Both the position numbers and the translations under genes were made by a program. Positions 16,650 to 26,589 of a stretch of 64,000 nucleotides of DNA are shown in pieces (the stretch's first letter is position 1; the number at the start of each line of letters is the position of its first letter). The notes under the pieces are model-generated. The model worked only from the letters and a program-made list of their open reading frames with translations, was not told the DNA's origin and did no database searches. Source of the DNA: a virus; the IMG/VR virus record IMGVR_UViG_3300032116_000062, positions 1 to 64,000 of that record, one strand, 5' to 3'.

Positions 16650-17818
16650 TGGCAGGAGAATTAACATCATTAGAAGCAATTGCTCAAAAACTAGAAGAAA
16701 AAAGAAAGCAAGATTTAGAAAATATTCTTGCAAGAGATGGTTCTGCTGCTTCTGTAAAAAACGAATATAATGTTACCAATGTTACGGAAGAAAATGTTGC
16801 ATCTTCTTTATTATTTAAATCTTTGGTAAAACCCAAATATGATAATGAAGAACTACTAAAAGCAGTTGATACCGAAGTCAAAGAATTAAAACCAAATATT
16901 CCAGTACCTAAAAAGGACTTAATTCCAAAACCACTATATGATGAACAATTAGTAATAAATGATGATTTAACGAAACAATTAAAAACAGCAACCGATCTAG
17001 TAGAAAAGTTACAGTCTGATATAGCAAATGTTAAATCTCAATTAGAAACTGAAATAAATAATAGATTATCGATAGAGCAATCTAACGATACTTTAGTAAA
17101 TCAATTGGATACATTGAGTAAAACGATTGATGATTTTGCTATTCAAATATCAACTGCGTTACAAAAATCAATAGAAGAATCAATTTTAAGAACATCCTTA
17201 CAAGCGCAAAATACAGGATTCAAAGCCCAAATAAAAGCATTAATTAAACAGATTGATACTCTCAATTCTATAATAGAAGGATTGCAAGCACAACTTGGAG
17301 CAGTACAACAACAGCAGGCAATTGTACAAGGAACACAAGCCGAAGCATTGGCTGCAGGTGCAGATGTTATCAACGATGTAGTAGTATCTAAATTAAAAAC
17401 AAAATCAAATCCAAATAGACCAGAAATTTTTGCTGTATTGAAGTCTGGTGGTGGTCATAAATGGATAAACGGACAAACGCTTATACTAACTAACAATGAT
17501 AAGAATCCTGTAGATGTAAATATAGTTGTAAATTTTAAAGGCGGCGTTCCTGCGTGGTTTAATTTTAATGAAAGTTCTTTTAGTTTACCGGCAAATGGTG
17601 GTACAAAAGAAATTGAATTAAGGGTCAATGAAGGTGCTGCGGCGGGATATGATTCCAAACCAAAGAGTGGTCCTTTTGGCGGCCATACCGGTTCCAGAGA
17701 CTATAATGGTAATGATTTAAAAGTTACTATAAAAAGAGTAGACGGAACAGAAAAATCAAAGTTTTATAAATTGGGAATGATAAAAGCACATCCAAAATCA
17801 TATCCAGAATATAACTAA
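16649..17818 (+). CDS. Coiled-coil tail protein with C-terminal beta domain
   Basis: 389 residues. Residues about 105-240 form a long coiled coil (LVEKLQSDIANVKSQLETEIN..., IDTLNSIIEGLQAQLGAVQQQQ). The last 130 residues form a compact beta domain containing KWINGQTLILTNNDKNPVDVNI and SLPANGGTKEIELRV, like an Ig or fibronectin-type fold. The architecture suits a trimeric baseplate rod or short fibre. No sequence family recognised. One-base overlap with the gene before. Confidence 0.6.
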   Translation: MAGELTSLEAIAQKLEEKRKQDLENILARDGSAASVKNEYNVTNVTEENVASSLLFKSLVKPKYDNEELLKAVDTEVKELKPNIPVPKKDLIPKPLYDEQLVINDDLTKQLKTATDLVEKLQSDIANVKSQLETEINNRLSIEQSNDTLVNQLDTLSKTIDDFAIQISTALQKSIEESILRTSLQAQNTGFKAQIKALIKQIDTLNSIIEGLQAQLGAVQQQQAIVQGTQAEALAAGADVINDVVVSKLKTKSNPNRPEIFAVLKSGGGHKWINGQTLILTNNDKNPVDVNIVVNFKGGVPAWFNFNESSFSLPANGGTKEIELRVNEGAAAGYDSKPKSGPFGGHTGSRDYNGNDLKVTIKRVDGTEKSKFYKLGMIKAHPKSYPEYN

Positions 17819-17823
17819 AAATT

Positions 17824-19125
17824 ATGGGAATTAAAAAATACACAAACTTTGAAAGTATAAATCTTAAATCAGAAAACGAAGGAAAATTTCTGAATAAGGA
17901 AGATATTTTTATAGTTACAAAAAATGAAATCGAAGGAACTCAATTTGGTGAGTGTAAGTACGATGTTATGGAAGTTGCGGTTTATGATATAAATAATAAC
18001 TTACTTCCCCATGCATCCGGTAAAACGGTTGCGTACATAAAAAAGGGTGATATTAAAAATTATTTATATAATATAACAAATAAAACAGGCCTCAATGAAA
18101 TTGCAATTAATATAGAAAAATTATTAAAAGATATCGGATTTACAAATGGTATACTAAAAGTCAATATAAATTTTGTAAGAAACTCCGTTGGATCCGATGA
18201 TATATTAAATAGAGTTTGGATACAAGAAATATCACCCTCCAGAGAAGAAATCAGAATTATTCCATTAAAAACAAATAATGATAAAATATCCGAATTAAAT
18301 AAAAAAGAATTTTCAAATTTAAATAATTTAAACAAAGATTTTTCTTACTATAAGAAAACACTTTTAGATACACTAAATTCTTTTGAAAATAATTTCTTAA
18401 CAAAAGTGGATGATTATTTGGAATCGAAGTATGGCAAAGATTTTTTTAATATTCTTAAGAAAGATTTTGGATTAAGTAGATTTGATAATTTCAGAAAAAA
18501 AATATTTGATGATTTTAAAATATCCGTTAATTACTACCTTACAAATAAAAACTATAATATAAATCAACCCAATTTTGGAACACCATCCGAATTAAGATTC
18601 GAAGATTGTGAGAGATATAGTTTTTCAGATATACTAAAAGGTGTTGAGGATTCTTTATATAATTGTATAGAATTTAATTCTTCATTCTTGAAAAGAAGAA
18701 GTGTAAAAATAGAACCTATACCTGAAGAATTTAAGGTTGTGGAGTTAGAGAAGCAAATACAAAATTTAACAGATTCCTTTCCAACTCCGGTTGTAGAAAA
18801 AGTTAATATTTATAAACCATCGGAGGTTAATTTTAAATTTGATGATACAATACCAAAAAATTCACAAGATTTAATAATACTAGATCCAGACCCAATAAAT
18901 CCAAGATTGACTCCACCAACCGAAGATATTATCGCACCGCCACCGATGGCAGGGGATGAACCGGTGATACAGGATCCTGTACCGACTGTTGATCCAACTC
19001 CGATTATAGGCGGAGGTGGTGGACCGACCGGCGGCGGAGGTGGTGGAGGAATGGTTAGAGATGAATCAGGAGGAACAACAGGAGATTGGAATACGATTAA
19101 CCAACCAAAATTATTTATAGAATAA
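17824..19125 (+). CDS. Tail/baseplate protein with Pro/Gly-rich tail
   Basis: 433 residues. The first 140 residues are beta-rich (DIFIVTKNEIEGTQFGECKYDVMEVAVYD). A helical, lysine-rich region (about 155-300) follows. The last 80 residues are low complexity: proline stretches (DPDPINPRLTPP, APPPMAG) and two glycine runs (GGGGGPTGGGGGGG). The next gene has a similar poly-Gly run near its N-terminus. Function unknown; structural by position. Confidence 0.6.
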   Translation: MGIKKYTNFESINLKSENEGKFLNKEDIFIVTKNEIEGTQFGECKYDVMEVAVYDINNNLLPHASGKTVAYIKKGDIKNYLYNITNKTGLNEIAINIEKLLKDIGFTNGILKVNINFVRNSVGSDDILNRVWIQEISPSREEIRIIPLKTNNDKISELNKKEFSNLNNLNKDFSYYKKTLLDTLNSFENNFLTKVDDYLESKYGKDFFNILKKDFGLSRFDNFRKKIFDDFKISVNYYLTNKNYNINQPNFGTPSELRFEDCERYSFSDILKGVEDSLYNCIEFNSSFLKRRSVKIEPIPEEFKVVELEKQIQNLTDSFPTPVVEKVNIYKPSEVNFKFDDTIPKNSQDLIILDPDPINPRLTPPTEDIIAPPPMAGDEPVIQDPVPTVDPTPIIGGGGGPTGGGGGGGMVRDESGGTTGDWNTINQPKLFIE

Positions 19126-19126
19126 A

Positions 19127-19135
19127 ATATTTATA
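19127..19135 (+). promoter_or_regulatory. ATATTTATA motif (late-type)
   Basis: Exact ATATTTATA starting two bases after the previous stop codon and ending eight bases before the ATG of the 1,804-residue gene. Confidence 0.6.
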
Positions 19136-19143
19136 TAAAAAGA

Positions 19144-22100
19144 ATGGGATTAGAATCACCTACTGAAAATCTTTTTGGCGGAGATGTTACTACGAATAAC
19201 CAATCACCTTTGGATGGTACGTCAGGAACTACATCAGGAATACGAGATACCGTACTTACCGGAAATACTACTTTGTTAACTTCCGGTGGAGGTGGAGGAG
19301 GTGGCGGTGTTTGGGTCCCACCATCTGGAAACGATGGAGTATTGAATATAATTTTACAGTCAACAGAAGCAGCACGATTTTTGGAAACAGGAGTCGGAGT
19401 TGGAATTGGAACATCGGTAAAATTAACATATTCACCATCTTTGACATTTGGTAACTCAAAAACATATACCGCCGAAATAGAAGGTAAACGAACGTTAAAT
19501 TATTTTATAGTTTCTGTAAAATCCACACAAAATATTACAGGAGCATATTTAAGTTCTGATCAACTATTTGTAGAAGAATATATTTACGATTCTACAAATT
19601 CGAATTATGTATTAACAAATGTAAGAGAGTTACAAAGTACATCGGGTACAATTGATTTACAATTTATATTTGAATCAAAGGTTAGACCTACACTTATATT
19701 GAATCCAGAACCAGATCCTCCTATATCGACTCCTGCAGATGATATTTCTGTTGGATATGAGATAGCTTTTGCTACAAATTTAAGTTCAGAACTAGGGGAT
19801 TCAATTTCTTTAAAATACAAATTAGCAACAAGTACAAATGATATAGTTGATGAGGGAGTTATATTATTATCTGAAGGATCTACAGATGGGAAGCAAATAA
19901 AAAAATCCATATTAGATAGTGGATACGTTATTTTTGAAATAGATGGAATGTTACCAAAAGGTGTATCTTATTCTTCCGTTTATTGGGCGAATAAAACTAC
20001 TGCCGAATCGAACATTAATGATTTTTCAAAATGGAATAGTACCAATCAATCCTTTAAGATATCATCTAAAGAATTATTAAATGGTGTTGTTGTATTTGCT
20101 GAATTAGAAAAGTTAATACCGAGCGAAAAACCAAAAATATCCGTTGTAAAGGATAGATACGATATAGATGTAAAAGAATCTGATGTAGAAAAGGAAGTAT
20201 TTGTGGAGTTTTCGACAGAAAATGCAGATTATGTAAATGCTTATATTTCTACGGATAAATTTATTAAAGTAGATGCTAAATCGGGGATTGCAAATCTATT
20301 TTTTGTTAAGGATTTTTTAAAAGTATATGGACTTAAAAAAGTAATTTTAGTAGCTGAAAGTGAAAAATACGGAACAGGAGATAAAGTAGAAGTTTTATTA
20401 AATTTCATTGCAATAAATGATTTCCCGTCTGTAACTCAAATAGTTTTTCCGAATGAAATAGATATACCAAGTTTTTCTGATTACAATATTAGTTATGATG
20501 TAACATATAATACATTTGCTACTACTCATATCAATGTTGAACTATTACAAAAAGATAACACAAAAATTTTAGTATTTAAAAATTTAGCACCAAATAACTC
20601 ATTTAAAATAAATTTGAGAGATTTGGCTAAATCTTTTCCTAATTGGAATGGAAGTGATAATATTACACTTATCATAACACCAATAAACAATTCTGGTTCA
20701 AAAGAATTAATAGGTAACACATATGAAATAAAAACAAAATTATTACAACCATCAATAAAATTAGATGAAGATTCGATTAGAAAATCTATTTTTGATGCAT
20801 TTGTAGATACTATAGCTTTTTCAGAACCACAAAAAGAAAGTAAGTATTTAACACATCTTGCAAACTTTGGTAATGATGAACAAATACTGATTTCTTCTTG
20901 GGAACAGGATAATTGGACTTTATCTGATAAAACGGAAGATGAATTTGGAAATATAACAATTACAAATGAGGTAAAATCTATAATACTAAAATTATATAAC
21001 CCACTACCTGCAAATGTTGTGGATAATTCTACTTTTTGGATTACCAAACTTATGGCTAATCCATTGATAGAAACTGTTATATTAAATGAACAGGATGAAT
21101 TAAGTTGTCCTCCACTAAAAGGCCCTAATTTTAATATAGATATAGATTATATAAAGGGTAAATCAACTAATTACGAATCACTTGATAATTTAATATTAAG
21201 TGCATCTGTTTCTAGCTCATCGGAACTAATACAAAGTTATTTGAGTTCTTCTGTTTTCGATACATCAAATTTAAACGTTGAATATGTAAGTGGATCTGAT
21301 ATAAATGCTGGATCCATACTTTGGGAAAATTTTGTACACTTTAGTTCAGCAAAAGAGCGTGTCATAAACTTTAGATATAAAGTAGAATTGATAGAAGCAT
21401 ATGAATCGGCTATATCATCATCTTATCACGGAGGAGGAGCACATACGACCACTCTATCTGCAATTCAAGAAAGAGAAAAGAATTTAGATAAAAAAAGAAA
21501 AGTTATTCAAGGATTCGATGGATTTGAATCTTTTTTGTATGAATCTTCATCCTTCGGATGGCCATATAATGGTTCTGACAGAAGATTAAGTAATGATACA
21601 ATAGTAGATGTTTGGTATGATACTATAATAGAATTGGCCAATGATTATGATTCTATGAATTATAATTGTGTATTAAATAATGTACCTGCATACATTTCCG
21701 ATTATGAGGAAAATGAAAGTTATTTACTATTTTTATCAATGATAGGACATCATTTTGATAATATATACTTTTATACAAAAGCAATAGAAAGAAGTAGGGG
21801 ATTGGGTTATAAATCCACAAATGGTATATCGGATAAGTTACTATATGATACATTAAAATCGTTTAATTGGAATGCATTAACTTTGGATAGTAGTGCACAA
21901 CTTTGGAAATTAGTATTTGGAATGGATTCCGATGGTAATACCAAAGAAAGTACATCCGTAAAACAAAGAACCCACAAAGTATGGAGAAGAATAATAAATA
22001 ATTTACCATATTTGTTAAAGCATAAAGGAACAAAACGTGGAATTTATGCATTAATGGCGTGTTATGGAATACCTGCATCAAATTTATCAATTATAGAATT

Positions 22101-24558
22101 TGGTGGACCAGAGGTATCCGATGTTGAAAGCACAAAATCAAAATTTGAATTTGATAACATATCAAATACACTTATTTTTAACGATGGTGCGTATATAGAA
22201 ATGCCATGGAAGAATACAGATAAAGGTAGGAAGCCGGATACCATTGAAATGTTTATCAAACCGGCATATTCGGGAGAATGGACAGTTCTTACTGGAAGTG
22301 CAGATTGGAATTTATCATTGAGTGGTTCTGTAGATAGTTCATACGGAAAAGTAATATTTGATTACGGAACAGGAACTCTTCAAACGGATACTCTACCAAT
22401 ATTCAATGGTTCGTTCTTTGGTATATGTTTAAGTAGACAGGATGGTTCGCCTGATACGTTTAGATTAAATGTAAGGCAATCTAATAGAGAAAGCGTTGTG
22501 TTTGAGGATAGTAAAACGACTACTGCAGCTTCTCACAACTACGATTCCGATGGTATTTTACGAATAGGTAATAATCAAAGTTATAGTGGAAGTATAGATG
22601 AGTTTCGTTTATGGAGTGAAGTATTAAATCAAGATGTGTTCAACCAACACGTTTTCTTTCCAGAGATGACAAATGGTAATAGTATATCGGCATCTACATC
22701 TGATTTGTATTTCCGTTTAGATTTTGAATATCCAAAAAATTTAGCACAAACATCATCTTTAATAAATGTTGATACCAATGTTTATTATCCAATAATTCAA
22801 TTAAATCCTTCAAGTTCTTTACAAATTACAAGAAATATATTGGAAGAAACTGGTTCAATTGGAAATAATGTTATACTATCGGAAAACCCATATACAATAT
22901 ATTCCGCATCTGCGCATAATTTTACATCTATCACATCATATCCGTATAATTTTGAAACAATAGAAAGAACCAATGTATTAGAAATACCAAACATAGGTTC
23001 ATCAAGATATTCTACAAACAAAGTAAGATTTGAAGAGCAGTATACGTTGGATGGGCAAAAGATAAGTGGAAGTGTTGGAGTTGATTTATCTATAAAAAAT
23101 AGATCAACGAAAAAATCATTTGATCAGGCTCCAGTAGATTCTAATAGAGTTGGATTATTCTTTTCTCCTACAAAGGAATTAAATATTGATATTGCCAAAT
23201 CAATTGGTGGGTTTAATTTAGATAATTACATAGGTAACCCAGCAGATAGGTATAAATCAAATTATAAATCGTTAGATGAATTAAGAAAATATTACTTCAA
23301 AAGATTTGATAACAGAGATGTATACGAATACATTAACTTAATTAAGTTATATGAAAAGTCGATGTTTGAAGATATTAAAAAAATGCTACCTGCAAGGGTT
23401 AAGGCAACAACTGGTCTATTAATCGAACCGCATTTTTTAGAAAGAAGTAAAATACAACAAAATAAACCAACAGGTTCAAATGATTATCAGGAATCCGAAT
23501 TAGATACAACCGAAACTAGATTAGTATTAGCGGAAACTGCAGATTTAAATACTAACATAGATACTGCAGATGAATATGATTTATTCGGTGAAGATAATCA
23601 ATATGAGACAACGGTAACTGATACTAAAATAGAAGCATTAAATGCGGATGAGTATCAAGAAGATGGTATAATAAATTTAGATGATACAAACTTACTTACA
23701 GGTGAAAATGAGTATTATGAAACCAATATAGATGCTAAATCGGATGAGGCCACATTACAAATCGAATCTGAAAACCAATCTTTTTCAATGTTTGGACAGG
23801 ATGCATCTAATGATTTGGGATTTGGGATATATTCGATGCATGGACATTCTATAAGGTCTTACTATGATAGTAATGGAATACTACGAACCGAAAGGGTAAT
23901 TGTTTATTATTTAACGGAAGAAAAAACAAAAACATATACTACATTTAAAGAGTTTATTGATGGCGTTGGTGACCCAAGAGCTGGATATAATGTTACAACC
24001 ATACCATATTCCGAAACAACGTTGAATATAAAACCATTAACACCGATTACGGTTGGTGATTTAATAACTATACCAAGAATTGATTTGGAATTAGATGAGA
24101 TTGAATTTTTAGATTCGGATATGGTATTATGGACTGCCGATTTATTATTACTCAATTTAACTACAGATGAGTTAGAATTTAGATATCCACAATCTACCGG
24201 TACAATATATAAAGCAACTTTGACCGGATTGGATAATCAAAATGGTGCACAGGCAGAGGGTTACAATTTAGATTTTATCACTACACCGGGTACAACCGTA
24301 ACATATGGTGGGTTTCCTGTAGTTGGTGGTAGAATAACAAGCGTAGTTCCCGTTGATGGATATACACAATACCATTATAAACGTGTTGGGGATTTAACTA
24401 GGGGGTTAAAAAATTCATACTACAATGGATCTAAAAACACAGCAGCGACCACTTTAGATGGATCACCTCCTGTTGAGATATTTGTTACTAATCCAAATAC
24501 GTTAAGAGTAAATAAAGCCGGAAGGGATGCAAATGAACCTATTTTGGAAGTTGAGTAA
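19144..24558 (+). CDS. Giant baseplate/tail protein with LamG domain
   Basis: 1,804 residues. The N-terminus has a glycine run (about 50-57). Repeated beta (Ig-like) modules fill about 80-560. A mixed region with PYLLKHKGTKRGIYALMACYGIP lies near 960-980. A LamG/concanavalin-like domain spans about 1000-1190 (YIEMPWKN, TIEMFIKPAYSGEWTVL, GSIDEFRLWSEVL). A conserved-looking PARVKATTGLLIEPHFLERS stretch lies near 1414-1433, and the C-terminus is acidic and repetitive. Size and position suggest a wedge protein in the place of T4 gp7 or gp10, but direct similarity cannot be claimed. The LamG fold may bind host glycans. Confidence 0.7.
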   Translation: MGLESPTENLFGGDVTTNNQSPLDGTSGTTSGIRDTVLTGNTTLLTSGGGGGGGGVWVPPSGNDGVLNIILQSTEAARFLETGVGVGIGTSVKLTYSPSLTFGNSKTYTAEIEGKRTLNYFIVSVKSTQNITGAYLSSDQLFVEEYIYDSTNSNYVLTNVRELQSTSGTIDLQFIFESKVRPTLILNPEPDPPISTPADDISVGYEIAFATNLSSELGDSISLKYKLATSTNDIVDEGVILLSEGSTDGKQIKKSILDSGYVIFEIDGMLPKGVSYSSVYWANKTTAESNINDFSKWNSTNQSFKISSKELLNGVVVFAELEKLIPSEKPKISVVKDRYDIDVKESDVEKEVFVEFSTENADYVNAYISTDKFIKVDAKSGIANLFFVKDFLKVYGLKKVILVAESEKYGTGDKVEVLLNFIAINDFPSVTQIVFPNEIDIPSFSDYNISYDVTYNTFATTHINVELLQKDNTKILVFKNLAPNNSFKINLRDLAKSFPNWNGSDNITLIITPINNSGSKELIGNTYEIKTKLLQPSIKLDEDSIRKSIFDAFVDTIAFSEPQKESKYLTHLANFGNDEQILISSWEQDNWTLSDKTEDEFGNITITNEVKSIILKLYNPLPANVVDNSTFWITKLMANPLIETVILNEQDELSCPPLKGPNFNIDIDYIKGKSTNYESLDNLILSASVSSSSELIQSYLSSSVFDTSNLNVEYVSGSDINAGSILWENFVHFSSAKERVINFRYKVELIEAYESAISSSYHGGGAHTTTLSAIQEREKNLDKKRKVIQGFDGFESFLYESSSFGWPYNGSDRRLSNDTIVDVWYDTIIELANDYDSMNYNCVLNNVPAYISDYEENESYLLFLSMIGHHFDNIYFYTKAIERSRGLGYKSTNGISDKLLYDTLKSFNWNALTLDSSAQLWKLVFGMDSDGNTKESTSVKQRTHKVWRRIINNLPYLLKHKGTKRGIYALMACYGIPASNLSIIEFGGPEVSDVESTKSKFEFDNISNTLIFNDGAYIEMPWKNTDKGRKPDTIEMFIKPAYSGEWTVLTGSADWNLSLSGSVDSSYGKVIFDYGTGTLQTDTLPIFNGSFFGICLSRQDGSPDTFRLNVRQSNRESVVFEDSKTTTAASHNYDSDGILRIGNNQSYSGSIDEFRLWSEVLNQDVFNQHVFFPEMTNGNSISASTSDLYFRLDFEYPKNLAQTSSLINVDTNVYYPIIQLNPSSSLQITRNILEETGSIGNNVILSENPYTIYSASAHNFTSITSYPYNFETIERTNVLEIPNIGSSRYSTNKVRFEEQYTLDGQKISGSVGVDLSIKNRSTKKSFDQAPVDSNRVGLFFSPTKELNIDIAKSIGGFNLDNYIGNPADRYKSNYKSLDELRKYYFKRFDNRDVYEYINLIKLYEKSMFEDIKKMLPARVKATTGLLIEPHFLERSKIQQNKPTGSNDYQESELDTTETRLVLAETADLNTNIDTADEYDLFGEDNQYETTVTDTKIEALNADEYQEDGIINLDDTNLLTGENEYYETNIDAKSDEATLQIESENQSFSMFGQDASNDLGFGIYSMHGHSIRSYYDSNGILRTERVIVYYLTEEKTKTYTTFKEFIDGVGDPRAGYNVTTIPYSETTLNIKPLTPITVGDLITIPRIDLELDEIEFLDSDMVLWTADLLLLNLTTDELEFRYPQSTGTIYKATLTGLDNQNGAQAEGYNLDFITTPGTTVTYGGFPVVGGRITSVVPVDGYTQYHYKRVGDLTRGLKNSYYNGSKNTAATTLDGSPPVEIFVTNPNTLRVNKAGRDANEPILEVE

Positions 24559-24575
24559 TAATTTTTATAAAAACT

Positions 24576-24583
24576 ATATTTAT
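24576..24583 (+). promoter_or_regulatory. ATATTTAT(T) motif (late-type variant)
   Basis: TATATTTATT in the 47-base gap before the ATG at 24606; one mismatch to ATATTTATA at the last base. Confidence 0.45.
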
Positions 24584-24605
24584 TAACAAACGATAATTAT
24601 ATAAT

Positions 24606-25229
24606 ATGGGATATTTAAGTAATACAGAATTGACAGTAGATGCAATTCTTACTAAAAAGGGTAGAGAAAAACTTGCAGCAGGTTTGGGATTAAACATTAC
24701 TCAATTTGCATTGGCAGATGATGAGATTGATTATTCTCTATATGAACCGGCACACCCATTGGGGTCTGCATATTATGATGCGGCAATTAAAAATATGCCA
24801 GTATTAGAGGCTTCACCCGATGAGACGCAAGTTATGAGATATAAGTTAGTAACACTTCCAAAAAACACAACAAGAATTCCTGTTGTTGAATTTGGTGTTC
24901 CTAATATATCCGTTAATCAAAGAAGTGGTGAAGTGGCATTATCGCCTACAACATCGCCTGCAGGAAATAGAACTTTGGGTTATACCATTGTTTTAGCAAA
25001 TAAAGCTGCCGGAGATATAGTTGGTGAAGGAGTAACATCTGAAGTTGGTTCTGTACCTGTGTTTATTGGTGATGATGTATCAGCAACAGCTGCAATTGCA
25101 AAGGGATTAACATTTAAATTTATACCAAACCCATCATTAACAGCAACTACAAAAACTACTATAACCGTTTATGGTAATGAGACGGGTGGTTCACAAACAA
25201 TTCCAGTAACCGTAACATACGTTCAATAA
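24606..25229 (+). CDS. Conserved phage structural protein
   Basis: 207 residues. The N-terminus (MGYLSNTELTVDAILTKKGREKLA, ITQFALADDEIDYSLY) is a pattern recalled from structural proteins of marine T4-like and related phages, but with no assigned role. The C-terminal 100 residues are beta-rich with T/V strands, compatible with an Ig-like module (TTKTTITVYGNETGG). It carries its own late-type motif and lies eight bases before the next structural gene. Tail or decoration protein by inference. Confidence 0.65.
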   Translation: MGYLSNTELTVDAILTKKGREKLAAGLGLNITQFALADDEIDYSLYEPAHPLGSAYYDAAIKNMPVLEASPDETQVMRYKLVTLPKNTTRIPVVEFGVPNISVNQRSGEVALSPTTSPAGNRTLGYTIVLANKAAGDIVGEGVTSEVGSVPVFIGDDVSATAAIAKGLTFKFIPNPSLTATTKTTITVYGNETGGSQTIPVTVTYVQ

Positions 25230-25237
25230 TATAAACT

Positions 25238-26494
25238 ATGGCAATAATTAGAGACAATAGAGGAGCCCTTTTAGCAAGTAATTTAGCACAATACTTGTCA
25301 GCAGTATCAAATACTTCAGGAACTCCAATTGATACAAATGAACTAGTAAACATTGTAAATCAATTTTTAGGACAAGGAGAGCAAATAAGTGCAGAATTTA
25401 CTACCATAACAAATGGTATTTATAAAAAATTCGGACCTGTAGATAAAGTTACAAATAGAACAGAGATAGTTACATCTGGAATATGGAGTGATGATACCGG
25501 CTCTTTAACAGCATTTTATACATCATCGGAACAAATACAAGATGTTAGTGGAAAGTACTATATAGATGTATATTCAACTGCAAACACAGGATCTTCTGAA
25601 GTTCAGTTCTCAATAGCATATGGTGATATTAGTGGTTGGGGTGCACCCACGTTGGAGCAAGATGATAAATCATTTTTATCTACAAAAGCGGTATATTCAC
25701 AATTGAGAAATGTACTACTTGGAACAGGGGATGATAAGTTTAGTGTATATGGTGGAAGTGTTGCAGGTGCTACCGATTTGGATGCGTTCTATGCAATCAA
25801 TATAAATAGATCTAGGTACAAAGAGAGATTGGATCCAGGAAATATATCAATAACATTAACGGGTGCAAGTAAAACTGTAACATTGATAGATGATAGTGGC
25901 GGAACCGATGAAAATGTATCAACATCAGGAAGAGTATACAATATGGTTAGTGGTTCTTTAAACATTGGAAGTGCATTAACCGCATCGATAAACACATACA
26001 CTTGCTCTGCGGCAAATGGTAATCAGGGTTGGGGATTATTTTATCCTGATATGGGTATTATTTTGTTAAATCCTACAGCATTAAAAGATGTAGATTCTAA
26101 ATTAGCAAGAGCAAATGCATCGCATGTTGGAGTTTATCATAATAATTCATTGAGTGGATCTACATATACAAACAATTCAGGTTCAATGGCATTACTTAAT
26201 GTACTCAAAGCGGGAGCTGATTTTCAAGCCCGTAGAACTGAAAATGTATCAACATCTCATTACTTTGTTAGAGCTAATAACAGAGAGTTTAACTTCTCAA
26301 ATAACCCAACATTTGTAACAGGCTCAACGGGTCAATTTGTTCAATCTACATTTGAAAAAAATCCTAGAGTATATGTAACAACGGTTGGTTTATACGATGA
26401 TGCTAATGAATTATTGGCAGTAGCAAAAGTATCAAAACCAATTGAAAAATCTTTTGATAAAGAAGTTGCAATTAAAGTTAAATTAGATTTCTAA
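25238..26494 (+). CDS. Structural protein, paralogue of 26590-27588
   Basis: 418 residues, beta-rich, with many S/T/G/N. The N-terminal 50 residues are helical (LASNLAQYLSAVSN...ELVNIVNQFLG). The C-terminal 40 residues (VTTVGLYDDANELLAVAKVSKPIE...VKLDF) match the C-terminus of the next gene product (ITSIGLYDDDCDLIAIAKLPKPIK...VRFDT). The SQLRNVLLGTGDDKF segment is also typical of phage structural proteins. Terminated by a strong hairpin at 26539, which suggests high, separate expression. Confidence 0.7.
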   Translation: MAIIRDNRGALLASNLAQYLSAVSNTSGTPIDTNELVNIVNQFLGQGEQISAEFTTITNGIYKKFGPVDKVTNRTEIVTSGIWSDDTGSLTAFYTSSEQIQDVSGKYYIDVYSTANTGSSEVQFSIAYGDISGWGAPTLEQDDKSFLSTKAVYSQLRNVLLGTGDDKFSVYGGSVAGATDLDAFYAININRSRYKERLDPGNISITLTGASKTVTLIDDSGGTDENVSTSGRVYNMVSGSLNIGSALTASINTYTCSAANGNQGWGLFYPDMGIILLNPTALKDVDSKLARANASHVGVYHNNSLSGSTYTNNSGSMALLNVLKAGADFQARRTENVSTSHYFVRANNREFNFSNNPTFVTGSTGQFVQSTFEKNPRVYVTTVGLYDDANELLAVAKVSKPIEKSFDKEVAIKVKLDF

Positions 26495-26538
26495 AAGGAG
26501 AATAATTAATATATCGGTTGAAAAATACCAAACAATAG

Positions 26539-26568
26539 ACCCAACCTAACAGGATTGGGTTTTTGTTT
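26539..26568 (+). terminator. Intrinsic terminator
   Basis: ACCCAACCT, loop AAC, AGGATTGGGT: nine base pairs with one bulged A, followed by TTTTGTTT. It lies 45 bases after the stop at 26494 and seven bases before the next ATATTTATA motif, so it separates two late transcription units. Confidence 0.85.
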
Positions 26569-26574
26569 ATTAAG

Positions 26575-26583
26575 ATATTTATA
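26575..26583 (+). promoter_or_regulatory. ATATTTATA motif (late-type)
   Basis: Exact ATATTTATA immediately after the terminator, six bases before the ATG at 26590. Terminator plus motif make a clean unit boundary. Confidence 0.65.
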
Positions 26584-26589
26584 TGTGAT

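Noticed and set aside
20526-21047. 173-residue - strand frame inside the giant LamG protein
   Set aside because: Antisense shadow of a conserved structural frame, with no initiation context.
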